From: Streptomyces sp. DH41
Lineage (GTDB): Bacteria > Actinomycetota > Actinomycetes > Streptomycetales > Streptomycetaceae
DNA length: 64,000 nt
Assembly (NCBI RefSeq): GCF_029813785.1
Contig: NZ_JARVKY010000006.1
Span: 186,001 to 250,000, forward strand
Reading direction: 5' to 3'
Shown here: positions 19,601-43,300 of the stretch, in pieces
How positions within the stretch are numbered: position 1 is the first letter of the stretch
Layout of the letters: each line of letters begins with the position of its first letter
Translations under genes and position numbers: made by a program
The notes under the pieces: generated by a model
What the model was told of the DNA's origin: nothing
The model's input: only the letters and a program-made list of their open reading frames with translations
Databases searched by the model: none

Positions 19601-22600
19601 CGGTGTTCGCCACTCGTCTGCGGGAGTGCGCTGCGGCCTTGGCGCCGTTCATCGACTTCGATCCCATCGAGGTGTTGCGTTCGGGTGCGGCGTTGGAGCG
19701 GGTGGAGGTGATCCAGCCGGTCACGTGGGCGGTGATGGTGTCCCTCGCCGAGCTGTGGCGTTCCGTGGGTGTTGTGCCGGACGCGGTGGTGGGGCATTCG
19801 CAGGGTGAGATCGCGGCGGCTGCCGTCAGTGGTGCGCTGTCCCTGGAGGATGCGGCGCGTGTGGTGGCGCTGCGGGCCCAGGTGATCGGCCGCGAGCTGG
19901 CCGGTCTGGGCGGTATGGCGTCGGTGTCGCTGCCGCGCACGGAGGTGGAAGCGCGCCTGTCCGGTTGGGAAGGCCGCCTCGATGTGGCTGCGGTCAATGG
20001 TGTGTCCAGTACGGTCGTCGCGGGTGACGCCGACGCGGTCGTGGAGTTCGTGGAGGCTTGCCGGGCGGAGGAGGTCCGGGCCCGTCAGGTCCCGGTGGAC
20101 TACGCCTCGCACTCGGCGCATGTGGAGCGTATCGAGGCCGCACTCCTCGACGTACTCTCCCCGATCACCCCGCGTGCGTCCAAGGTCCCCTTCTACTCGA
20201 CGGTCGACGCGGTCCTGGCGGACACCACGACCCTGGGCGCGGGCTACTGGTACCGCAATCTGCGGCACACCGTCCGCTTCGAGGAGACGGTGCGGCTCCT
20301 GACCTCCAAGGGGTTCGGGACGTTCGTGGAATCCAGTGCCCACCCGGTGCTGACGATGGGCGTGCAGGAGACGGCCGACGTGACCGCCGTCGGTTCGCTG
20401 CGGCGGGACGAGGGCACGCTGGCCCGTTTCCTGACCTCGGCCGCCGAGCTGTTCGTGCACGGCACGTCCGTCGACTGGGCGGCGCTCTTCGAGGGGACCG
20501 GCGCGCGGCGCGTCGACCTGCCCACCTATCCCTTCCAGCACCAGCACTACTGGGCCCCGACCTCGCCCGCCGGCACGGGGGACGCCGCGGCTGCCAGGTT
20601 CGGCATGCACTGGGAGACGCACCCGCTGCTCGGGGGTGCGCTGCCGCTCGCCGAGAGCGGTGAGGTGGTTCTCGCCGGGCGCGTCTCCCTCGCCGACCAC
20701 CCGTGGATCACGGATCACGCCGTTCTCGGACGGAGCCTCCTGCCCGGCACGGCGTTCGTCGAACTCGCCCTGCGTGCCGCCGCCGCGACCGGCTGCGCCG
20801 GTGTGGAGGAACTGGGGCTGGAGGCACCGCTCACCCTCACCGAGGGAACCGCGGTGCAGGTCCAGGTGAGGGTGGAGGCAGCCGACGAGACCGGCCGGCG
20901 GCGTATGACCATCCACTCCCGCACCGAGGCCGCCGACGGCTCCGAGACCTCCTGGACCCGGCACGCCGGCGGTCTGCTCGGCGCGGACGCGCCCACGGCC
21001 CCGGCGGCCGACTGGGCGGGCGCCGCCTGGCCGCCGGCCGGCTGCGAGCGGGTGACCGCGGAGGACGTGTACGCGCGGTTCACGGAGCTGGGTTACGAGT
21101 ACGGAGAGGTGTTCTCCGGCATCGAGGCGCTGTGGCGCCGGGAGGGCGAGGTCTTCGCGGAGATCCGGCTGCCCGGCCGCGTCCGGGCCGACGCCGCCCG
21201 CTACGGCGTACACCCCGCTCTGCTCGACGCGGCGCTCCAGCCCTGGCTCGCGGGCGGGCTGCTCGACGTGCCGGACGGCGCGCTGCTGCTGCCCTTCGCC
21301 TGGCAGGGAGTCACCCTGCACGCTTCGGGCGCCGAAGTCCTGCGGGTGCGGATCTCCCGGACGGGCGACGGCGAGGTGTCCCTGACCGCCGTCGACCTCG
21401 CCGGTGCGCCGGTGCTGGACCTGGCGGCACTGGTCATGCGCCCGGTGGAACGGGGCAGGCTGGAGGCGCTGCTCGGTGCCGCGGGTGACCGGCTTCCGCT
21501 GTACCGGGTCGGCTGGCGCGGCACCGCCCGGTCGGCGCGGCCGGTGCGACGGCTCGCCCTGATCGGTTCCGGCACCCTCGGAGTGAAGGCCCGCTCGGAA
21601 GGTGCCGAGGTGGAGGCGCACGCCGACCTGGCCGCCCTGCGGGCCGCCGTGGCCTCCGGCGCGTCCCCGCAGCCCGACGCCGTCGTCGCCGCCTTCCCGG
21701 CCGGGCCGGCCACCCCCGAGCAGGTGCGCGAGTGCACCGCGCGAGGACTCGCTCTGCTCCAGGAGTGGCTGAGCGGAGACGGAGACGGAGACGGGGACAC
21801 GGTCACGGAGCGGGCCCGGCTGGTCGTGCTGACCGAGTGCGCGGTGGCCACCGCGGCCGCCGAGGAACTGCCGGGGCTGGCGGGCGCCGGGCTGTGGGGG
21901 CTCGTACGCTCCGCGCAGACCGAGCACCCCGGCCGGTTCGTGCTCGCCGACACCGACGGTACGGACGCCTCGGCAGCCGCACTGGCCGCAGCGATCGGCA
22001 CGGACGAGGAGCAACTGGCACTGCGCGAGGGAGAGATACGTGTCCCCGCGCTCGTCCGTCACGAAGAGGCCCCGGCCACTGCCACCGTCCCGGCCACCAC
22101 CCCGGCCACCACTCCGGCCGCCGTCCCGGCCCTCGACCCCGAGGGCACCGTCCTGGTCACCGGGGCGACCGGCACCCTCGGTGCGCTGCTCGCCCGGCAC
22201 CTGGTCACCGCGCACGGCGCCCGCCGACTGCTGCTCGTCAGCCGCAGCGGGCCCGACGCCGCCGGAGCCCGGGAACTGGAGCGTGACCTGACGGACCTCG
22301 GAGCGCACGTCCGGATCGCCGCCTGCGACACCGGGGACCGCACCGCGCTGCGGGCCCTGCTCGCGGACGTCGACCCCGGGCACCCGCTGACCGCCGTCAT
22401 CCACGCGGCCGGTGTGCTCGACGACGGACCCGTCACCGCGCTCGACGCCGAGCGGCTGGACACCGTGCTGCGGCCCAAGGCCGACGCGGCCCTGCACCTG
22501 CACGAACTGACCGCGGACCTGCCGCTGTCGGCGTTCGTGCTGTTCTCGGGCGCCGCCGGCCTCCTCGGCCGCCCCGGACAGGCCAACTACGCCGCGGCGA

Positions 22601-23505
22601 ACACCTTCCTGGACGCCCTGGCCGCCCACCGCCGTGCCACCGGCCTGCCCGCGACCGCCCTGGCCTGGGGGCTGTGGGGAGAGGCCAGCGGCATGACCGG
22701 GCACCTCTCCGGCACCGACCTGCGCCGCATGCGCCGCTCCGGCATCGCCCCCATGAGCAACGCCCAGGGGCTGGCGTTCTTCGACCGGGCGCTGGGCCTG
22801 CCCGGCGACCAGTCCCTGCTCGTACCGCTGCGGCTGGACACCCACGCGCTGCGCGCACCCGGAGCCGAAGTGCCCGCCCTGCTGCGCGGCCTCGTCCCGG
22901 CCCCGGCCGCCGCCTCCCGGACCCGGGCGGCCGACACGGCGGCGCGGCCCGCCGGGGCCGGAGAGGACCTCGCCCAGCGCCTCGCCCCTCTCGACGAGAC
23001 GGCCCGGCAACGGGAGCTGCTCACCCTCGTCCGCTCCGAGGTCGCCGCCGTCCTCGGCCTCGGCGGGCCCGACGCGGTCGACCCCGGCCGGGCCTTCCGG
23101 GACATCGGCTTCGACTCCCTCACCGCGGTCGAACTGCGCAACCGCCTCAACACGGCGACCGGACTGAGGCTGGCCGCCGCCGTGGTCTTCGACCAGCCCA
23201 CGGCCCAGGCGATCGCGGCACACATCGGCGCGGAACTGGCAGCCGTCACCGGCGGCGTCCGGGAGGCGGGAGAGGCCGCCCTCGCCGGACTGGAGAGCCT
23301 GGAAGCGGCCGTCACCGTGCTCGCGGCGGACGACATCCGCCGCGAGACCCTGCATCGCCGCCTGGCCGCGCTCGTGACCGCGCTCGGCCCCGTCGGCGGC
23401 GGCCCGGCGGGCGGCGCCGGACCGGACCCGCTCGTGGCCGCCCCGGAGGACCTGGCAGGCGTCGACGACGAGGAACTTTTCGCCTTCATCGAGGAGCAGC
23501 TGTGA
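10615..23505 (+). CDS. Type I PKS: loading module, module 1, module 2
   Basis: 4296 residues. Loading module: KSQ with Gln162 in place of the active Cys (DTAQSSALV), AT (Ser607, YASH 708-711, methylmalonyl type), ACP Ser928 in an unusual GFESIQ motif; it supplies a propionyl starter by decarboxylation. Module 1: KS Cys1176, AT Ser1604 with YASH at 1705, KR with Ser2211 and Tyr2224, ACP Ser2395. Module 2: KS Cys2633, AT Ser3062 with YASH at 3163, DH with His3368 ([11 protein letters not shown]) and Asp3538, KR with Tyr3992 but Gly3979 where the catalytic Ser is expected, ACP Ser4168. Both KRs have B-type signatures (LAD and LDD). The frame is open from 10513, but ATG 10615 has GGAG upstream. 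The gene ends in a docking segment and overlaps the next gene as GTGA. It corresponds to TylGI. Confidence 0.97.
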   Translation: MTPKTREQHTEDNDIAVVGMACRLPGAATVGEFWHLLRDGRDAVTPQADGTRRGALPAHGEFDAGFFGMNPADAAATDPQHRLVLELGWEALEHAGMVPARLRGTRGGVYVGIASDDYATLTRAAGRTDGYTATGRHRAMAANRLSHLLGLRGPSMAVDTAQSSALVAVHLACESLRRGESDLCLAGGVNLILAEDSTAAMEMMGALSPDGRCHTFDARANGYVRGEGGGVLVLKPLHRALADGDRVHCVIKGGAVNNDGGGPSLTTPDQAAQEAVLREAYERAGVPAGHVGYVELHGTGTRAGDPVEAAALGAVLGTAAGRRTPLAVGSAKTNVGHLEGAAGVVGLLKAALAVREGELPPSLHHTTPNPDIDLEGLNLTVQTELESWTADPETPRLAGVSAFGMGGTNAHVVLSQAPAPAPAEDGDAEPGHHLPVVPVVVSGRTAEALRDQAAQLSAHVEHTPELALRDVARTLADTRTVFAHRAVVLAGDRQELLTRLERSAVHGVVTEPTACGRTVLVFPGQGTQWAGMGRELLDASPVFGARLRECAAALAPFVDFDPVEVLRSGAALERVEVIQPVTWAVMVSLAELWRSVGVVPDAVVGHSQGEIAAAAVSGALSLEDAARVVALRAQVIGRELAGLGGMASVSLPRAEVEARLSGWEGRLDVAAVNGVSSTVVAGDADAVVEFVAACRAEEVRARQVPVDYASHSAHVERIEAELLEVLGPITPRAARVPFYSTVDAAVADTTTLDAGYWYRNLRHTVRFEETVRLLTSKGFGTFVESSAHPVLTMGVQETADVIAVGSLRRDEGGLERFLAAAAELFVQGVPVDWSALFEGTGARRVDLPTYPFQRTRHWFDSVPEAEPAHGVPDTEETLLSRELRGRSEAERLDYVVELVRVHAATVLGRPSADTVSPELTFKEQGFESIQGIELRNRLRAATGLRLPTTLVYDHPTPMEVARLIRDVAAAGEETPGALSVPASAPAPALAPVLRDERTGAEPDDTLAIVGMACRFPGGVGSPEGLWDLVVSGTDAVSGFPVDRGWDVEGLFDPEPGRPGRTYVREGGFLHGAGEFDAGFFGISPREAVAMDPQQRLLLETSWEALERAGIPAAGLRGSRTGVFVGAMTQEYGPRLHEPAQGYDGYLLTGNTASVLSGRISYALGLEGPAVTVDTACSSSLVSLHLAGQALRNGECDLALAGGAAVMAGPGMFVEFSQQRGLSVDGRCRAFADAADGTGWGEGVGMLLVERLSDARRLGHRVLAVVRGSAVNQDGASNGLTAPNGPSQQRVIRAALESAGLSGADVDVVEAHGTGTRLGDPIEAQALLATYGQGREAERPLWLGSLKSNIGHAQAAAGVGGVIKMVMALERGVLPGTLHVDRPSSRVDWSAGAVELLTERREWPEVGRPRRAAVSSFGVSGTNAHVILEQAPAVEPVEEPVVRDLPVVPLVVTAKTQAALREQQARVRARLDQEPSPRPLDVAFSLATERSVLEHRSVTLGQTTVQGVAPESPGRTVLVFPGQGTQWAGMGRELLDASPVFAARIRECAAALAPFVDFDPVEVLRSGAALERVEVIQPVTWAVMVSLAELWRSVGVVPDAVVGHSQGEIAAAAVSGALSLEDAARVVALRAQVIGRELAGLGGMASVSLPRTEVEARLVGWEGRLDVAAVNGVSSTVVAGDADAVVEFVAACRAEEVRARQVPVDYASHSAHVERIEAELLDVLSPITPRASKVPFYSTVDAAVADTTTLDAGYWYRNLRHTVRFEETVRLLTSKGFGTFVESSAHPVLTMGVQETADVTAVGSLRRDEGTLARFLTSAAELFVHGTSVDWAALFEGTGARRVDLPTYPFQHQHYWLEPVAPAAAPDTATDTDAWRYRVTWQGLGGEAAGSLTGRWLVVVPEGVQGAVAGEAEAVLAGAGAEVERLVVDPSAVGREELSARLAAHGDLTGILSLLSLARTPAAVSGTVALVQAAADAETEARLWALTNAAVAVAPGEVPEDSGAQIWALARVAALELPALWGGVIDLPAEPDVRAWQRVVAALTGRNGEDQVAVRASGTYGRRITRAGTTPARRAYTPRGTVLVTGGTGALGAQVARWAARNGAGHLVLTSRRGPDAPGAGELAAELRALGAEVTVAACDVADRDALAALLAEHPPTAVFHTAGVLADGVIGTVSAEDLRDIRAPKADAARHLHELTSARGLDLDAFVLFSSVTGTWGNGGQAAYATANASLDVLAEQRHAQGLPATSVAWGLWGGGGMAEGAGEESLNRRGIRPMDPEKGIEALHRALDHGDVCVTVVDVDWDDFAPRTCALRPGPGFDTVPEARRALEARGDATTRSAAGPADGLAGRLAALPDAERMRVLVELVRAEAATVLRHPGTDAVRPDRSFKDAGFDSLTALELRNRLNAATGLTLPATVVFDRPSPAVLAEHLLGRLLGDAPSAAPVPVGPASSPAADDTDPVVIVSMACRYPGEAATPEALWDLVMAGRDVIGPAPTDRGWNLDEIFVPDPENLPRGHTYVREGGFLHEAAEFDAEFFGISPREALVMDPQQRLLLETSWEALERAGIDPRSLRGSRTGVFAGLTHQEYASRLHEADEEHEGYLLTGKSASVVSGRISYVLGLEGPSVSLDTACSSSLVALHQAVQALRAGECDLALAGGVTVMAAPGLFVEFSRQRGLSADGRSRAFADAADGTSWGEGAGILLVERMSDAVRNGHPVLAVVRGSAVNQDGASNGLTAPNGPSQERVIVQALTNAGLGFADVDVVEAHGTGTRLGDPIEAQALLATYGQQREAEHPLWLGSLKSNIGHPQAAAGVGGVIKMVMALERGVLPKTLHVDRPSSRVDWSAGAVELLTDTRPWPGVDRPRRAGVSAFGVSGTNAHVILEQAPAVEPVEKPVVRELPVVPLVVTGRSAEALREQAERLDARLERAGVDTRLSDIGYTLASGRSVFEHRQVRVGEVTVEGVASESSGRTVLVFPGQGTQWAGMGRELLDTSPVFATRLRECAAALAPFIDFDPIEVLRSGAALERVEVIQPVTWAVMVSLAELWRSVGVVPDAVVGHSQGEIAAAAVSGALSLEDAARVVALRAQVIGRELAGLGGMASVSLPRTEVEARLSGWEGRLDVAAVNGVSSTVVAGDADAVVEFVEACRAEEVRARQVPVDYASHSAHVERIEAALLDVLSPITPRASKVPFYSTVDAVLADTTTLGAGYWYRNLRHTVRFEETVRLLTSKGFGTFVESSAHPVLTMGVQETADVTAVGSLRRDEGTLARFLTSAAELFVHGTSVDWAALFEGTGARRVDLPTYPFQHQHYWAPTSPAGTGDAAAARFGMHWETHPLLGGALPLAESGEVVLAGRVSLADHPWITDHAVLGRSLLPGTAFVELALRAAAATGCAGVEELGLEAPLTLTEGTAVQVQVRVEAADETGRRRMTIHSRTEAADGSETSWTRHAGGLLGADAPTAPAADWAGAAWPPAGCERVTAEDVYARFTELGYEYGEVFSGIEALWRREGEVFAEIRLPGRVRADAARYGVHPALLDAALQPWLAGGLLDVPDGALLLPFAWQGVTLHASGAEVLRVRISRTGDGEVSLTAVDLAGAPVLDLAALVMRPVERGRLEALLGAAGDRLPLYRVGWRGTARSARPVRRLALIGSGTLGVKARSEGAEVEAHADLAALRAAVASGASPQPDAVVAAFPAGPATPEQVRECTARGLALLQEWLSGDGDGDGDTVTERARLVVLTECAVATAAAEELPGLAGAGLWGLVRSAQTEHPGRFVLADTDGTDASAAALAAAIGTDEEQLALREGEIRVPALVRHEEAPATATVPATTPATTPAAVPALDPEGTVLVTGATGTLGALLARHLVTAHGARRLLLVSRSGPDAAGARELERDLTDLGAHVRIAACDTGDRTALRALLADVDPGHPLTAVIHAAGVLDDGPVTALDAERLDTVLRPKADAALHLHELTADLPLSAFVLFSGAAGLLGRPGQANYAAANTFLDALAAHRRATGLPATALAWGLWGEASGMTGHLSGTDLRRMRRSGIAPMSNAQGLAFFDRALGLPGDQSLLVPLRLDTHALRAPGAEVPALLRGLVPAPAAASRTRAADTAARPAGAGEDLAQRLAPLDETARQRELLTLVRSEVAAVLGLGGPDAVDPGRAFRDIGFDSLTAVELRNRLNTATGLRLAAAVVFDQPTAQAIAAHIGAELAAVTGGVREAGEAALAGLESLEAAVTVLAADDIRRETLHRRLAALVTALGPVGGGPAGGAGPDPLVAAPEDLAGVDDEELFAFIEEQL
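12160..13170 (+). repeat. Methylmalonyl AT block, copy 1 of 5 (loading module)
   Basis: About 1 kb covering the whole AT from GQGTQWAG to the post-AT linker motif YPFQ. Near-identical copies occur at about 15152-16170 (module 1), 19521-20548 (module 2), 31003-32030 (module 4) and 42036-43062 (module 6). Every methylmalonyl AT in the cluster shares it; the malonyl and ethylmalonyl ATs do not. Confidence 0.85.
13630..15160 (+). repeat. KS block of module 1, near-identical to module 4 (29482-31010)
   Basis: This stretch and 29482-31010 are almost the same base for base, apart from two short divergent patches (about 13995-14085 and 14218-14250 here). Codon use inside the block is rich in G- and T-ending codons (GTG, GGT, TTG, GCG), unlike the C-ending bias of surrounding PKS sequence. 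It continues into the AT repeat. Confidence 0.85.
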
Positions 23506-26500
23506 CGACGGCAGGCACCGACAGCACCGACAACACGGCCAAGGTCCGCGACTACCTCAAGCGGGTCACCGCCGAACTCGTCGCCACCCGCGCCCGGCTG
23601 AAGACCGTCGAGGAGGCGGCGGAAGCCGCCCACGAGCCCATCGCGATCGTCTCCATGAGCTGCAGGCTGCCCGGCGGCGCCGACACCCCCGACGCCCTGT
23701 GGCGGCTCCTGGAATCCGGCACCGACGCGGTGTCGGGCCTGCCCGAGGACCGCGGCTGGGACCTGGCGGCCCTCTACGACGCCGACCCCGACGCCCACGG
23801 CACCAGCTACGCCCGGGAAGGCGGCTTCCTGCACGACTGCGCCGACTTCGACCCGGAGTTCTTCGGCATCTCGCCCCGCGAGGCCCTCGCCATGGACCCC
23901 CAGCAGCGACTGCTCCTGGAGACCTCCTGGGAGGCGTTCGAACGCGCCGGACTCACCCGCGACGCCGTCCACGGCAGTCGCACGGGGGTCTACGCGGGCG
24001 TCATGTACGACGACTACGGAGCCCGTGTCCCGCACACCCCCGGTGGGCGGCTGCCCGAGGGCCTGGAGGGCTACCTCGTCAACGGCAGCGCGGGCAGCGT
24101 CGCGTCCGGCCGGGTGTCGTACACCTTCGGGCTGCGCGGCCCGGCCGTCACCGTCGACACCGCCTGCTCCTCCTCGCTGGTCGCGGTGCACCTCGCCGCG
24201 CAGGCGCTGCGCGCCGGGGAGTGCGACCTGGCGCTCGCGGGCGGAGTGACCGTGCTGGCCACTCCGACGATGTTCATCGACTTCTCCCGGCAGCGCGGGC
24301 TGGCCGCCGACGGCCGGTGCAAGGCGTTCTCCGACTCCGCCGACGGCACCGCGTTCGCCGAGGGCGCCGGTCTGCTGCTGCTCCAGCGGCTGAGCGACGC
24401 ACGCCGTGAGGGCCGCACCGTCCTCGCCGTCATCCGCGGCTCGGCCGTGGGACAGGACGGCGCCGGAAACGGCCTGACCGCCCCCAACGGGCCCGCGCAG
24501 CAGGCCGTCATCCGGGCCGCGCTGCGCGACGCCCGGCTCACCGCCGACCAGGTCGACGCCGTGGAGGCCCACGGCACCGGCACCAGCCTGGGCGACCCCG
24601 TCGAGGCGGAGGCCCTGCTCGCCACGTACGGGCAGGCCCACACCGCCGACCGGCCGCTGTGGCTCGGCTCGCTGAAGTCCAACATCGGGCACGCCCAGGC
24701 GGCGGCCGGAGTCGCCGGCGTCGTCAAGACGGTACTGGCCCTGCGGCACGGGCTCCTGCCCCGGACCCTGCACGCCGACGTGCCCTCCGCCCGTATCGAC
24801 TGGTCGGCGGGCGCGGTGCGCCTGCTGCACGAGAACACCGCGTGGCCGGACCGGCCCGGCGAACCGCGCCGAGCCGCCGTCTCCGCCTTCGGCGCGAGCG
24901 GCACCAACGCCCACCTGATCCTCGAACAGCCCCCGACCCCCACGACCTCGACCGACCCCGCCCCCACCACGTCGGGTTCCACCACGTCGGGGTCCGCCGC
25001 GTCGGGTTCCACCACGTCGGGGTCCGCCGCGTCGGGGACCATCGGCTGGACGGTGTCCGCCCGGTCCGTGCCCGCGCTGCGGGAGCAGGCACGTCGGCTG
25101 CTGGCCCACCTCGGTGCCGGCGGCGCCGACGGTGCCGGCACCGACCCCGGGCTGCTGGCCGGCGTACTGGCCCACCGGCGCACCGCGTTCCCGGAGCGGG
25201 CCGTCGTGCTCGGCGACGATATCGCCGAGCTGACCGACGGGCTCGCCGCCCTCGCGGCCGGCCGTGACGTACCCGGCCTGGTCACCGGGCACGCCGGCGC
25301 CGGGCGGCGCACCGCGTTCCTCTTCACCGGACAGGGCAGCCAGCGCCCCGGCACGGGCCGGGAACTCCACGCCGCCCACCCCGAGTTCGCCCGCGCCCTG
25401 GACGAGATCGACGCGGCCTTCGCACCCCACCTGGAACGTCCCCTGCGCGACGTGATGTTCGCCGAACCCGGTTCGGCCGACGCCGCACTGCTGGACCGCA
25501 CCGAGTACACCCAGCCCGCCCTGTTCGCCCTCGGAGCCGCCCTGTACGCCCTGGTCACCTCGCGGGGCCTGAGCGCGGACGCCGTCACCGGCCACTCCGT
25601 CGGCGAGATCACCGCCGCACACGTCGCCGGTGTCCTCTCGCTCGAGGACGCCGCCCGGCTGGTCGCCGCCCGCGGCCGTCTCATGGGCGAACTGCCCGAG
25701 GGCGGCGCGATGGCCGCCCTCCAGGCCACCCCCGAGGAGGTGCTTCCGCTGCTGGCCGGCCGCGAACACGAACTCGACCTCGCCGCCGTCAACGGACCCA
25801 CCGCCGTCGTCGTCGCCGGGGACGCCGGCGCCGTCGGGGAACTCACCGAGCACTTCGCCGGTCGCGGCCGGTCCGTCAAGCACCTGAAGGTCTCGCACGC
25901 CTTCCACTCCCCGCACATGGACGCCATGCTGCCCCGGTTCGAGACCGTGGTCCGCGGCCTCGAACTCAACCCGCCCGCCCTCCCCGTCGTGTCGAACCTG
26001 ACCGGGGCCCTCGCGGACGAGGCCACCCTGTGCGACCCGGACCACTGGGTCCGCCACGCCCGCAGGCCCGTGCGCTTCCTCGACGGCCTGCGCACCCTGC
26101 GCGCCACCGGCACCGACACCTTCGTGGAACTCGGCCCCGACGCCGTGCTCACCGCCATGACCCGTACCATCCTCGACACCGACGGCACCAACGACACCGG
26201 CGGCACCCCGGCCGGCACGGACGTGCTCACCGTGCCCGTGCTGCGCCGCGGCCATCCCGAGAGGGCCGTCCTCGACCGGGCGATCGCCACCGTCCACGCA
26301 CACGGCCTGCCCGTGCCACCGGCCCCCGAGCCGGAGCCCGGCCCCGCCGGCGAACTCACCGCGGCGCTGCCCACGTACCCCTTCGAACGCACCCGGTACT
26401 GGCTGGACGCCCCCGCCTCCACCGCCCCCCTGGCCACCGCCGGACTCGACGACGCCGGGCACCCGCTGCTCGCCGCCGCCGTCGAACTCCCCGACGGCCA

Positions 26501-29315
26501 GGGCGGCGTGTGGACGGCCACCCTGTCCGCCCGCACCCACCCGTGGCTGGCCGAACACACCCTCGCGGGCCGGGCCGTCGTCCCCGGCACCGCCCTGCTC
26601 GAACTCGCCCTCGTCGCCGCCGGCGAGGGCCACCGGATCGCGGAACTCACCTTCGGCCGGCCCCTCGTCCTGCCCGACGACACGGCCGTACGGCTGCGGG
26701 TGCGCCTCGGCGCCGAGGAAGCCGACGGCTCCCGCCCGGTGACCGTGCACTCGGCACCCCTCACCCCCGGCGCCGACTGGACCGCGCACGCCACCGGACG
26801 CACCGAACCCGCCGCACCGCCCGAGGTCGAGCCGTTCACCGCCCTGGCCGGGGCCTGGCCCCCGCCCGGTGCCGAACCCGTGCCGCTCGACGAGGAGCAC
26901 GCCCGTTTCGCCGCCGCCGGCATCGGCTACGGCCCCGCCTTCCAGGGGCTGACGGCCGCCTGGAGGCTCGGGGACACGGTGTACGCCGACGCCGTCCTGC
27001 CCGCCGCACAGGCCGCGGACGCGTCCCGCTACGGGCTGCATCCCGCCCTGCTGGACGCCGCCCTGCACGCCGTGACCGCCACCCGGCCGGACGCCCACGG
27101 TCTCGTACCGTTCGCCTGGACCGGAACCGACCTGCACGCCCACGGCGCCGACGCGCTGCGCGTACGCATCACCCCGGACGGTCCCGACGCGGTCACCGTC
27201 ACCGCCGCGGACCCCACCGGACGGCCCGTCCTGACCGCCCGCCGCCTGGCCCTGCGGGAGATGGCCGCCGACCGAGTCATCGCCGAGGCCGACACCGCGC
27301 CGGCCCCGCTGCTGCGGCCCACCTGGACCCCCCTGCCCGCCCTGCCCACCGGACACCAGTCACCGGACGACCCGGGCACCTGGTACCTGCTCGGCGAACA
27401 CGACCCCGGCCTCGCCGAGGCCCTCACCGCCGCCGGCGTCACCGTACGCACGGCCGGCGACCCGCACGGCATACCGGCCGACGGAGCCGCCCCGCCCGAG
27501 GTCCTGGCCGCCCTGCCCGCGACCGGCGACCCGCACCGCACCGCGCACCTCGCCCTGGCCCTCGCCCACCGGTGGCTGGCCGCCGAACACCTCGCCCCGG
27601 CCCGCCTCACCGTCCTCACCCGCGGCGCCACCGACGCCGCCGGACCGGTCACCGACCCCGCGGCCGCGGCGGCCTGGGGTCTGCTGCGCACCGCCCAGAC
27701 CGAACACCCCGGCCGTTTCGCCCTGGTGGACACCGACGCGGCCGAGGTCTCCCACCGGGCCCTGCCCGCCGCCCTCGCCGCCGCCGGACCCGACCCCCAA
27801 CTGGCCGTACGCGCCGGAACCGCGTACACCCCGGCCACCACCCGCGCCCACACCACCACGACCGGCACCACCACGACCGGCACCACCACGACCCACACCA
27901 CCACGACCCACACCACCACGACCGGCCCCCGCCTCGACCCCGAGGGCACCGTCCTCGTCACCGGCGGCACCAGCGGCCTCGGTGCCGCCGTCGCCCGGCA
28001 CCTGGTCACCGCCCACGACGTGCGCCGGCTGCTGCTCGTCAGCCGGCGCGGCACCGGGACACCCGGCGCCCGCGAACTCGTCGCCGACCTCACCGCGTCG
28101 GGCGCCGAGGTCACCGTGGCGGCCGGCGACGCCGCCGACCGCGAACGGCTCGCCGCCCTCCTCGCGCAGGTGCCCGCCGCCCACCCGCTCACCGCCGTGG
28201 TGCACACGGCGGGCGTGCTGGACGACGGAGTACTGGCCGCCCAGACCCCGGACCGGATCGACACGGTCCTGCGGCCCAAGAGCGACGCCGCGCTGGCCCT
28301 GCACGACCTCACCCGGGACCTGGACCTCGACGCCTTCGTGCTCTTCTCCTCCGCCGCCGGGCTCCTCGGCAGCGCCGGACAGGCCGGCTACGCCGCCGCC
28401 AACGCCCACCTGGACGCCTTCGCCTCCTGGCGACGCGCCCAGGGCCTGCCCGCCCTCTCACTGGCCTGGGGTCCCTGGGAGGGCGACGGCATGGCCGCCG
28501 CCCTCGACGGCGCCGACGCCGTCCGGCTGCGCCGGACCGGGCTCGTGCCGCTCACGCGGCAGGAGGGCCTCGCCCTGTTCGACGCCGCCCTGGGTGCCGA
28601 GGCACCCGTCCTGCTGCCCCTGCGCGTCGACCCGGCCCGCGCCGGCACCGATCTACCCACCGTGCTGCGCGGCCCCGCCGCCGTCGCCCCGCGCCGCGCC
28701 GTCGCCCGCACGGCCGCCGGCTCCGATCCCGGACCGGCGGGCCCCACCCTCGCCGACCGCGTCGCCGGCCTGCCCCGAACCGAACGCGCCGCCCTCGTCC
28801 TGGACCTGGTCCGGGCCGAAGTCGCCGCCGTCCTCGGCCACACCGGCACGGACGGCATCCCGGCCGGCCGCAGTTTCAAGGACGCCGGCTTCGACTCCCT
28901 GACCGCCGTCGAACTGCGCAACCGGCTCACCGCCGAGACCGGTCTGCGCCTGACCCCGACCCTCGTCTTCGACCACCCGACACCCCAGGCGCTGGCCGAG
29001 CACATCGACAGTGAGCTGCCCGGCGCCGACACCGCGGTCCTCGCCCTGATCGGACAGCTGACACAGGCCGTGGACCAAGCCGACACCCTCGACGACCGCG
29101 CCCGGCAGACGCTCACCGAGCGGCTCCGGCAGCTGCTCACCCGGCTCGGCGAAAGCGGCGGCGACACCGCCCCCGCCGGCCCCGGAGCGGACACCGACGC
29201 CACCGCAGCAACCGGCAACCCCGACGACACCACCGGCAACGTCACCGAACTACTCCAATCCGCCTCCGACGACGAACTGTTCGAGCTGCTCGACAGCGGT
29301 TTCCGCGCCGTCTGA
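23502..29315 (+). CDS. Type I PKS: module 3 (KS-AT-DH-KR-ACP)
   Basis: 1937 residues with a charged coiled-coil N-terminal docking helix (about 10-40). KS Cys222; AT Ser699 (GHSVGE) with HAFH at 799-802, the malonyl-CoA signature; DH with His1019 ([12 protein letters not shown]); KR from about 1483 with Ser1617 and Tyr1630 and an LDD motif (B-type); ACP Ser1799; then a C-terminal docking region. It should add a malonate unit and leave an alkene, as TylGII does. The GTG at 23502 overlaps the previous stop by 4 bases, which points to strict translational coupling. Two interdomain linkers (KS-AT and DH-KR) carry 15-base tandem repeats giving Thr/Ser/Gly-rich and Thr-rich stretches, listed separately. 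Confidence 0.97.
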   Translation: MTTAGTDSTDNTAKVRDYLKRVTAELVATRARLKTVEEAAEAAHEPIAIVSMSCRLPGGADTPDALWRLLESGTDAVSGLPEDRGWDLAALYDADPDAHGTSYAREGGFLHDCADFDPEFFGISPREALAMDPQQRLLLETSWEAFERAGLTRDAVHGSRTGVYAGVMYDDYGARVPHTPGGRLPEGLEGYLVNGSAGSVASGRVSYTFGLRGPAVTVDTACSSSLVAVHLAAQALRAGECDLALAGGVTVLATPTMFIDFSRQRGLAADGRCKAFSDSADGTAFAEGAGLLLLQRLSDARREGRTVLAVIRGSAVGQDGAGNGLTAPNGPAQQAVIRAALRDARLTADQVDAVEAHGTGTSLGDPVEAEALLATYGQAHTADRPLWLGSLKSNIGHAQAAAGVAGVVKTVLALRHGLLPRTLHADVPSARIDWSAGAVRLLHENTAWPDRPGEPRRAAVSAFGASGTNAHLILEQPPTPTTSTDPAPTTSGSTTSGSAASGSTTSGSAASGTIGWTVSARSVPALREQARRLLAHLGAGGADGAGTDPGLLAGVLAHRRTAFPERAVVLGDDIAELTDGLAALAAGRDVPGLVTGHAGAGRRTAFLFTGQGSQRPGTGRELHAAHPEFARALDEIDAAFAPHLERPLRDVMFAEPGSADAALLDRTEYTQPALFALGAALYALVTSRGLSADAVTGHSVGEITAAHVAGVLSLEDAARLVAARGRLMGELPEGGAMAALQATPEEVLPLLAGREHELDLAAVNGPTAVVVAGDAGAVGELTEHFAGRGRSVKHLKVSHAFHSPHMDAMLPRFETVVRGLELNPPALPVVSNLTGALADEATLCDPDHWVRHARRPVRFLDGLRTLRATGTDTFVELGPDAVLTAMTRTILDTDGTNDTGGTPAGTDVLTVPVLRRGHPERAVLDRAIATVHAHGLPVPPAPEPEPGPAGELTAALPTYPFERTRYWLDAPASTAPLATAGLDDAGHPLLAAAVELPDGQGGVWTATLSARTHPWLAEHTLAGRAVVPGTALLELALVAAGEGHRIAELTFGRPLVLPDDTAVRLRVRLGAEEADGSRPVTVHSAPLTPGADWTAHATGRTEPAAPPEVEPFTALAGAWPPPGAEPVPLDEEHARFAAAGIGYGPAFQGLTAAWRLGDTVYADAVLPAAQAADASRYGLHPALLDAALHAVTATRPDAHGLVPFAWTGTDLHAHGADALRVRITPDGPDAVTVTAADPTGRPVLTARRLALREMAADRVIAEADTAPAPLLRPTWTPLPALPTGHQSPDDPGTWYLLGEHDPGLAEALTAAGVTVRTAGDPHGIPADGAAPPEVLAALPATGDPHRTAHLALALAHRWLAAEHLAPARLTVLTRGATDAAGPVTDPAAAAAWGLLRTAQTEHPGRFALVDTDAAEVSHRALPAALAAAGPDPQLAVRAGTAYTPATTRAHTTTTGTTTTGTTTTHTTTTHTTTTGPRLDPEGTVLVTGGTSGLGAAVARHLVTAHDVRRLLLVSRRGTGTPGARELVADLTASGAEVTVAAGDAADRERLAALLAQVPAAHPLTAVVHTAGVLDDGVLAAQTPDRIDTVLRPKSDAALALHDLTRDLDLDAFVLFSSAAGLLGSAGQAGYAAANAHLDAFASWRRAQGLPALSLAWGPWEGDGMAAALDGADAVRLRRTGLVPLTRQEGLALFDAALGAEAPVLLPLRVDPARAGTDLPTVLRGPAAVAPRRAVARTAAGSDPGPAGPTLADRVAGLPRTERAALVLDLVRAEVAAVLGHTGTDGIPAGRSFKDAGFDSLTAVELRNRLTAETGLRLTPTLVFDHPTPQALAEHIDSELPGADTAVLALIGQLTQAVDQADTLDDRARQTLTERLRQLLTRLGESGGDTAPAGPGADTDATAATGNPDDTTGNVTELLQSASDDELFELLDSGFRAV
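24966..25040 (+). repeat. 15-base tandem repeats in the KS-AT linker of module 3
   Basis: Five 15-base units (alternating ACCACGTCGGGTTCC and GCCGCGTCGGGTTCC variants) encode a Thr/Ser/Gly/Ala-rich linker of repeated [10 protein letters not shown] type. Confidence 0.9.
27851..27925 (+). repeat. 15-base tandem repeats in the DH-KR linker of module 3
   Basis: Five 15-base units of CACCACCACGACCGG or the CCCA-ending variant encode a threonine-rich linker with Gly or His every fifth residue, just before the KR domain. Confidence 0.92.
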
Positions 29316-29347
29316 CGCCTCGGCAACCACACCTTCAGGGGAGAGCT

Positions 29348-40366
<11,019 letters not shown>

Positions 40367-40399
40367 GCCGCGACCACGTGACGGGGTGACCAGACAGAC

Positions 40400-43300
40400 A
40401 TGGCGAACGAAGACAAGCTCCGCGACTACCTGAAGCGGGCCACCACCGAACTGCACCGCACCAGCGAACGCCTCCGGGAACTCGAGGCCCGGGCCCACGA
40501 GCCCGTCGCGATCGTCGGCATGGCCTGCCGCCTCCCCGGCGGCGCCACCTCACCGGAGGCCCTGTGGGAGCTGGTGTCCACCGGCACCGACGCGGTCTCC
40601 CCGCTGCCCGGCGACCGCGGCTGGGACACCACGGGCCTGTACGACCCGGACCCGGACGCGGCCGGCCGCACCTACTGCCGCGAAGGCGGGTTCCTGCCGG
40701 ACGCGGGCGCCTTCGACCCGGCGTTCTTCGGCATCTCGCCCCGCGAGGCCCTCGCCATGGACCCCCAGCAGCGACTGCTCCTGGAGACCTCGTGGGAGGC
40801 CCTGGAACGTGCCGGCGTCGACCCGCGCTCCCTGCGCGGCTCCCGCACCGGCGTGTTCGTCGGAGCCTGGGACGGCGGCTACACCTCCGCCGTCCACGAG
40901 CCCTCGGCCGAACTGGAGGGCGACCTGCTCACCGGAGGCGTCGTCAGCTTCACCTCCGGCCGCATCTCCTACACCCTGGGCCTGGAGGGCCCGTCCGTGA
41001 CCGTGGACACGGCCTGCTCCTCCTCCCTGGTCGCCCTGCACCAGGCCGTCCGCGCGCTGCGCGCCGGGGAGTGCGACCTCGCGCTCACCGGCGGTGTCAC
41101 CGTCATGTCCACCCCCGCCGTGTTCGTCCAGTTCTCCCGGCAGCGCGGCCTGGCGGCCGACGGCCGGTGCAAGGCGTTCGCCGACGCGGCCGACGGCTTC
41201 GGCCCGGGGGAGGGCGTCGGCATGCTGCTCGTGGAGCGGCTGTCCGACGCGGTGCGCCGGGGCCACCGCGTCCTGGCGGTCCTGCGGGGCTCCGCCGTCA
41301 ACCAGGACGGTGCCAGCAACGGCCTGACCGCTCCCAGCGGCGCCGCCCAGCAGCGGGTGATCCGCCAGGCCCTCACCGACGCCGGGCTCACCGCCGCCGA
41401 CGTGGACGCGGTGGAGGCGCACGGCACGGGCACCCGGCTCGGCGACCCGATCGAGGCACACGCCCTCATGGACACCTACGGCCGCGCCCGCACCGGCGAA
41501 CGCCCGCTGTGGCTGGGCTCGCTGAAGTCCAACATCGGCCACACCCAGGCCGCCGCGGGCGTCGCGGGCATCATCAAGACGGTGATGGCGCTGCGCGCCG
41601 GCGTCCTGCCGAAGACCCTGCACGTCGACGCGCCGTCCACGGAGATCAACTGGTCCGAAGGCGGCGTGGAGCTGCTGACGGAGACCCGTGACTGGCCCGC
41701 GGCGGACCGTCCGCGCCGGGCGGGGGTGTCGTCGTTCGGGGTGAGCGGGACGAACGCGCACGTGATCCTGGAACAGGCCCCCGCCGTCGAGCCCGTCGAG
41801 CCCGTCGACGGGCCGGAGGTGCGGGGGCCGCTGCCCGTGGTGCCGCTGGTGGTGAGTGCCAGGTCGCGGGCCGCCCTGAAGGAACAGTCCGAACGCGTGG
41901 GGCGCCTGCTGGAGCCCGCCGGCGAACCGCGCCCGCTCGACGTGGCCTTCAGCCTGGCCACCGGACGCGCGGCACTGGAGCACCGCTCGGTGACGCTGGA
42001 TCAGGTCGTCGTGGAGGGGGTGGCGACGCAGTCGCCCGGCCGGACGGTGCTGGTGTTCCCGGGGCAGGGGACGCAGTGGGCGGGGATGGGGGCCCGGCTG
42101 CTCGAAGAGTCCTCGGTGTTCGCGACTCGCATGGGGGAGTGCGCGGCGGCGTTGGCGCCGTTCGTGGACTTCGATCCCATCGAGGTGCTGCGCTCCGGTG
42201 CGGCGTTGGAGCGGGTGGAGGTGATCCAGCCCGTCACCTGGGCGGTCATGGTGTCCCTCGCCGAGCTGTGGCGTTCTCTGGGTGTCGAGCCCGACGCCGT
42301 GGTGGGGCATTCGCAGGGTGAGATCGCGGCGGCTGCGGTCAGTGGTGCGCTGTCCCTGGAGGACGCGGCGCGTGTGGTCGCGTTGCGGGCCCAGGTGATC
42401 GGCCGCGAGCTCGCCGGTCTCGGGGGTATGGCGTCGGTGTCGCTGCCGCGCACGGAGGTCGAGACCCGCCTGTCCGGTTGGGAAGGCCGCCTCGATGTCG
42501 CTGCGGTCAATGGTGTGTCCAGTACGGTCGTCGCGGGTGACGCCGACGCGGTCGTGGAGTTCGTCGCCGCCTGCCGGGCGGAGAAGGTGCGGGCCCGTCA
42601 GGTGCCGGTGGACTACGCCTCGCACTCGGCGCATGTGGAGCGCATCGAGGCCGAACTCCTCGACGTCCTCTCCCCGATCACCCCGCGTGCGTCCAAGGTC
42701 CCCTTCTACTCGACGGTCGACGCGGTCCTGGCGGACACCACGACCCTGGACGCGGGCTACTGGTACCGCAATCTGCGGCACACCGTCCGCTTCGAGGAGA
42801 CGGTGCGGCTGCTGACCTCCAAGGGTTTCGGGACGTTCGTCGAATCCAGTGCCCACCCGGTGCTGACGATGGGCGTGCAGGAGACCGCCGACGTGACCGC
42901 CGTCGGTTCGCTGCGGCGGGACGAGGGCACGCTGGCCCGTTTCCTGACCTCGGCCGCCGAGCTGTTCGTGCACGGCACGTCCGTCGACTGGGCCGCTCTC
43001 TTCGAGGGGACCGGTGCCCGGCGCGTCGACCTGCCCACCTACCCCTTCCAGCACCAGCACTACTGGCTCGAAACCGGCACCCGCTCCCACGCCGTCGAAC
43101 CCACCGGCACCGACGCCTGGCGTTACCGGGTGACATGGCAAGGGCTGGGCGGTGACGCGGCCGGTTCGCTCGGTGGGCGTTGGCTGGTGGTGGCGCCGCA
43201 GGGCGTCGCGAGCCGTCTGGTCGGTGAGGCCGAGGCGGTGCTGAGCGGCGCCGGCGCGGAGGTGACGCGGCTGGTGGTCGATCCGGTGGCCGACGGGCGG

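Noticed and set aside
27851..27925. Frameshift or insertion element in module 3
   Set aside because: The repeats are multiples of 15 bases, in frame, and fall in a linker; flanking DH and KR are intact.
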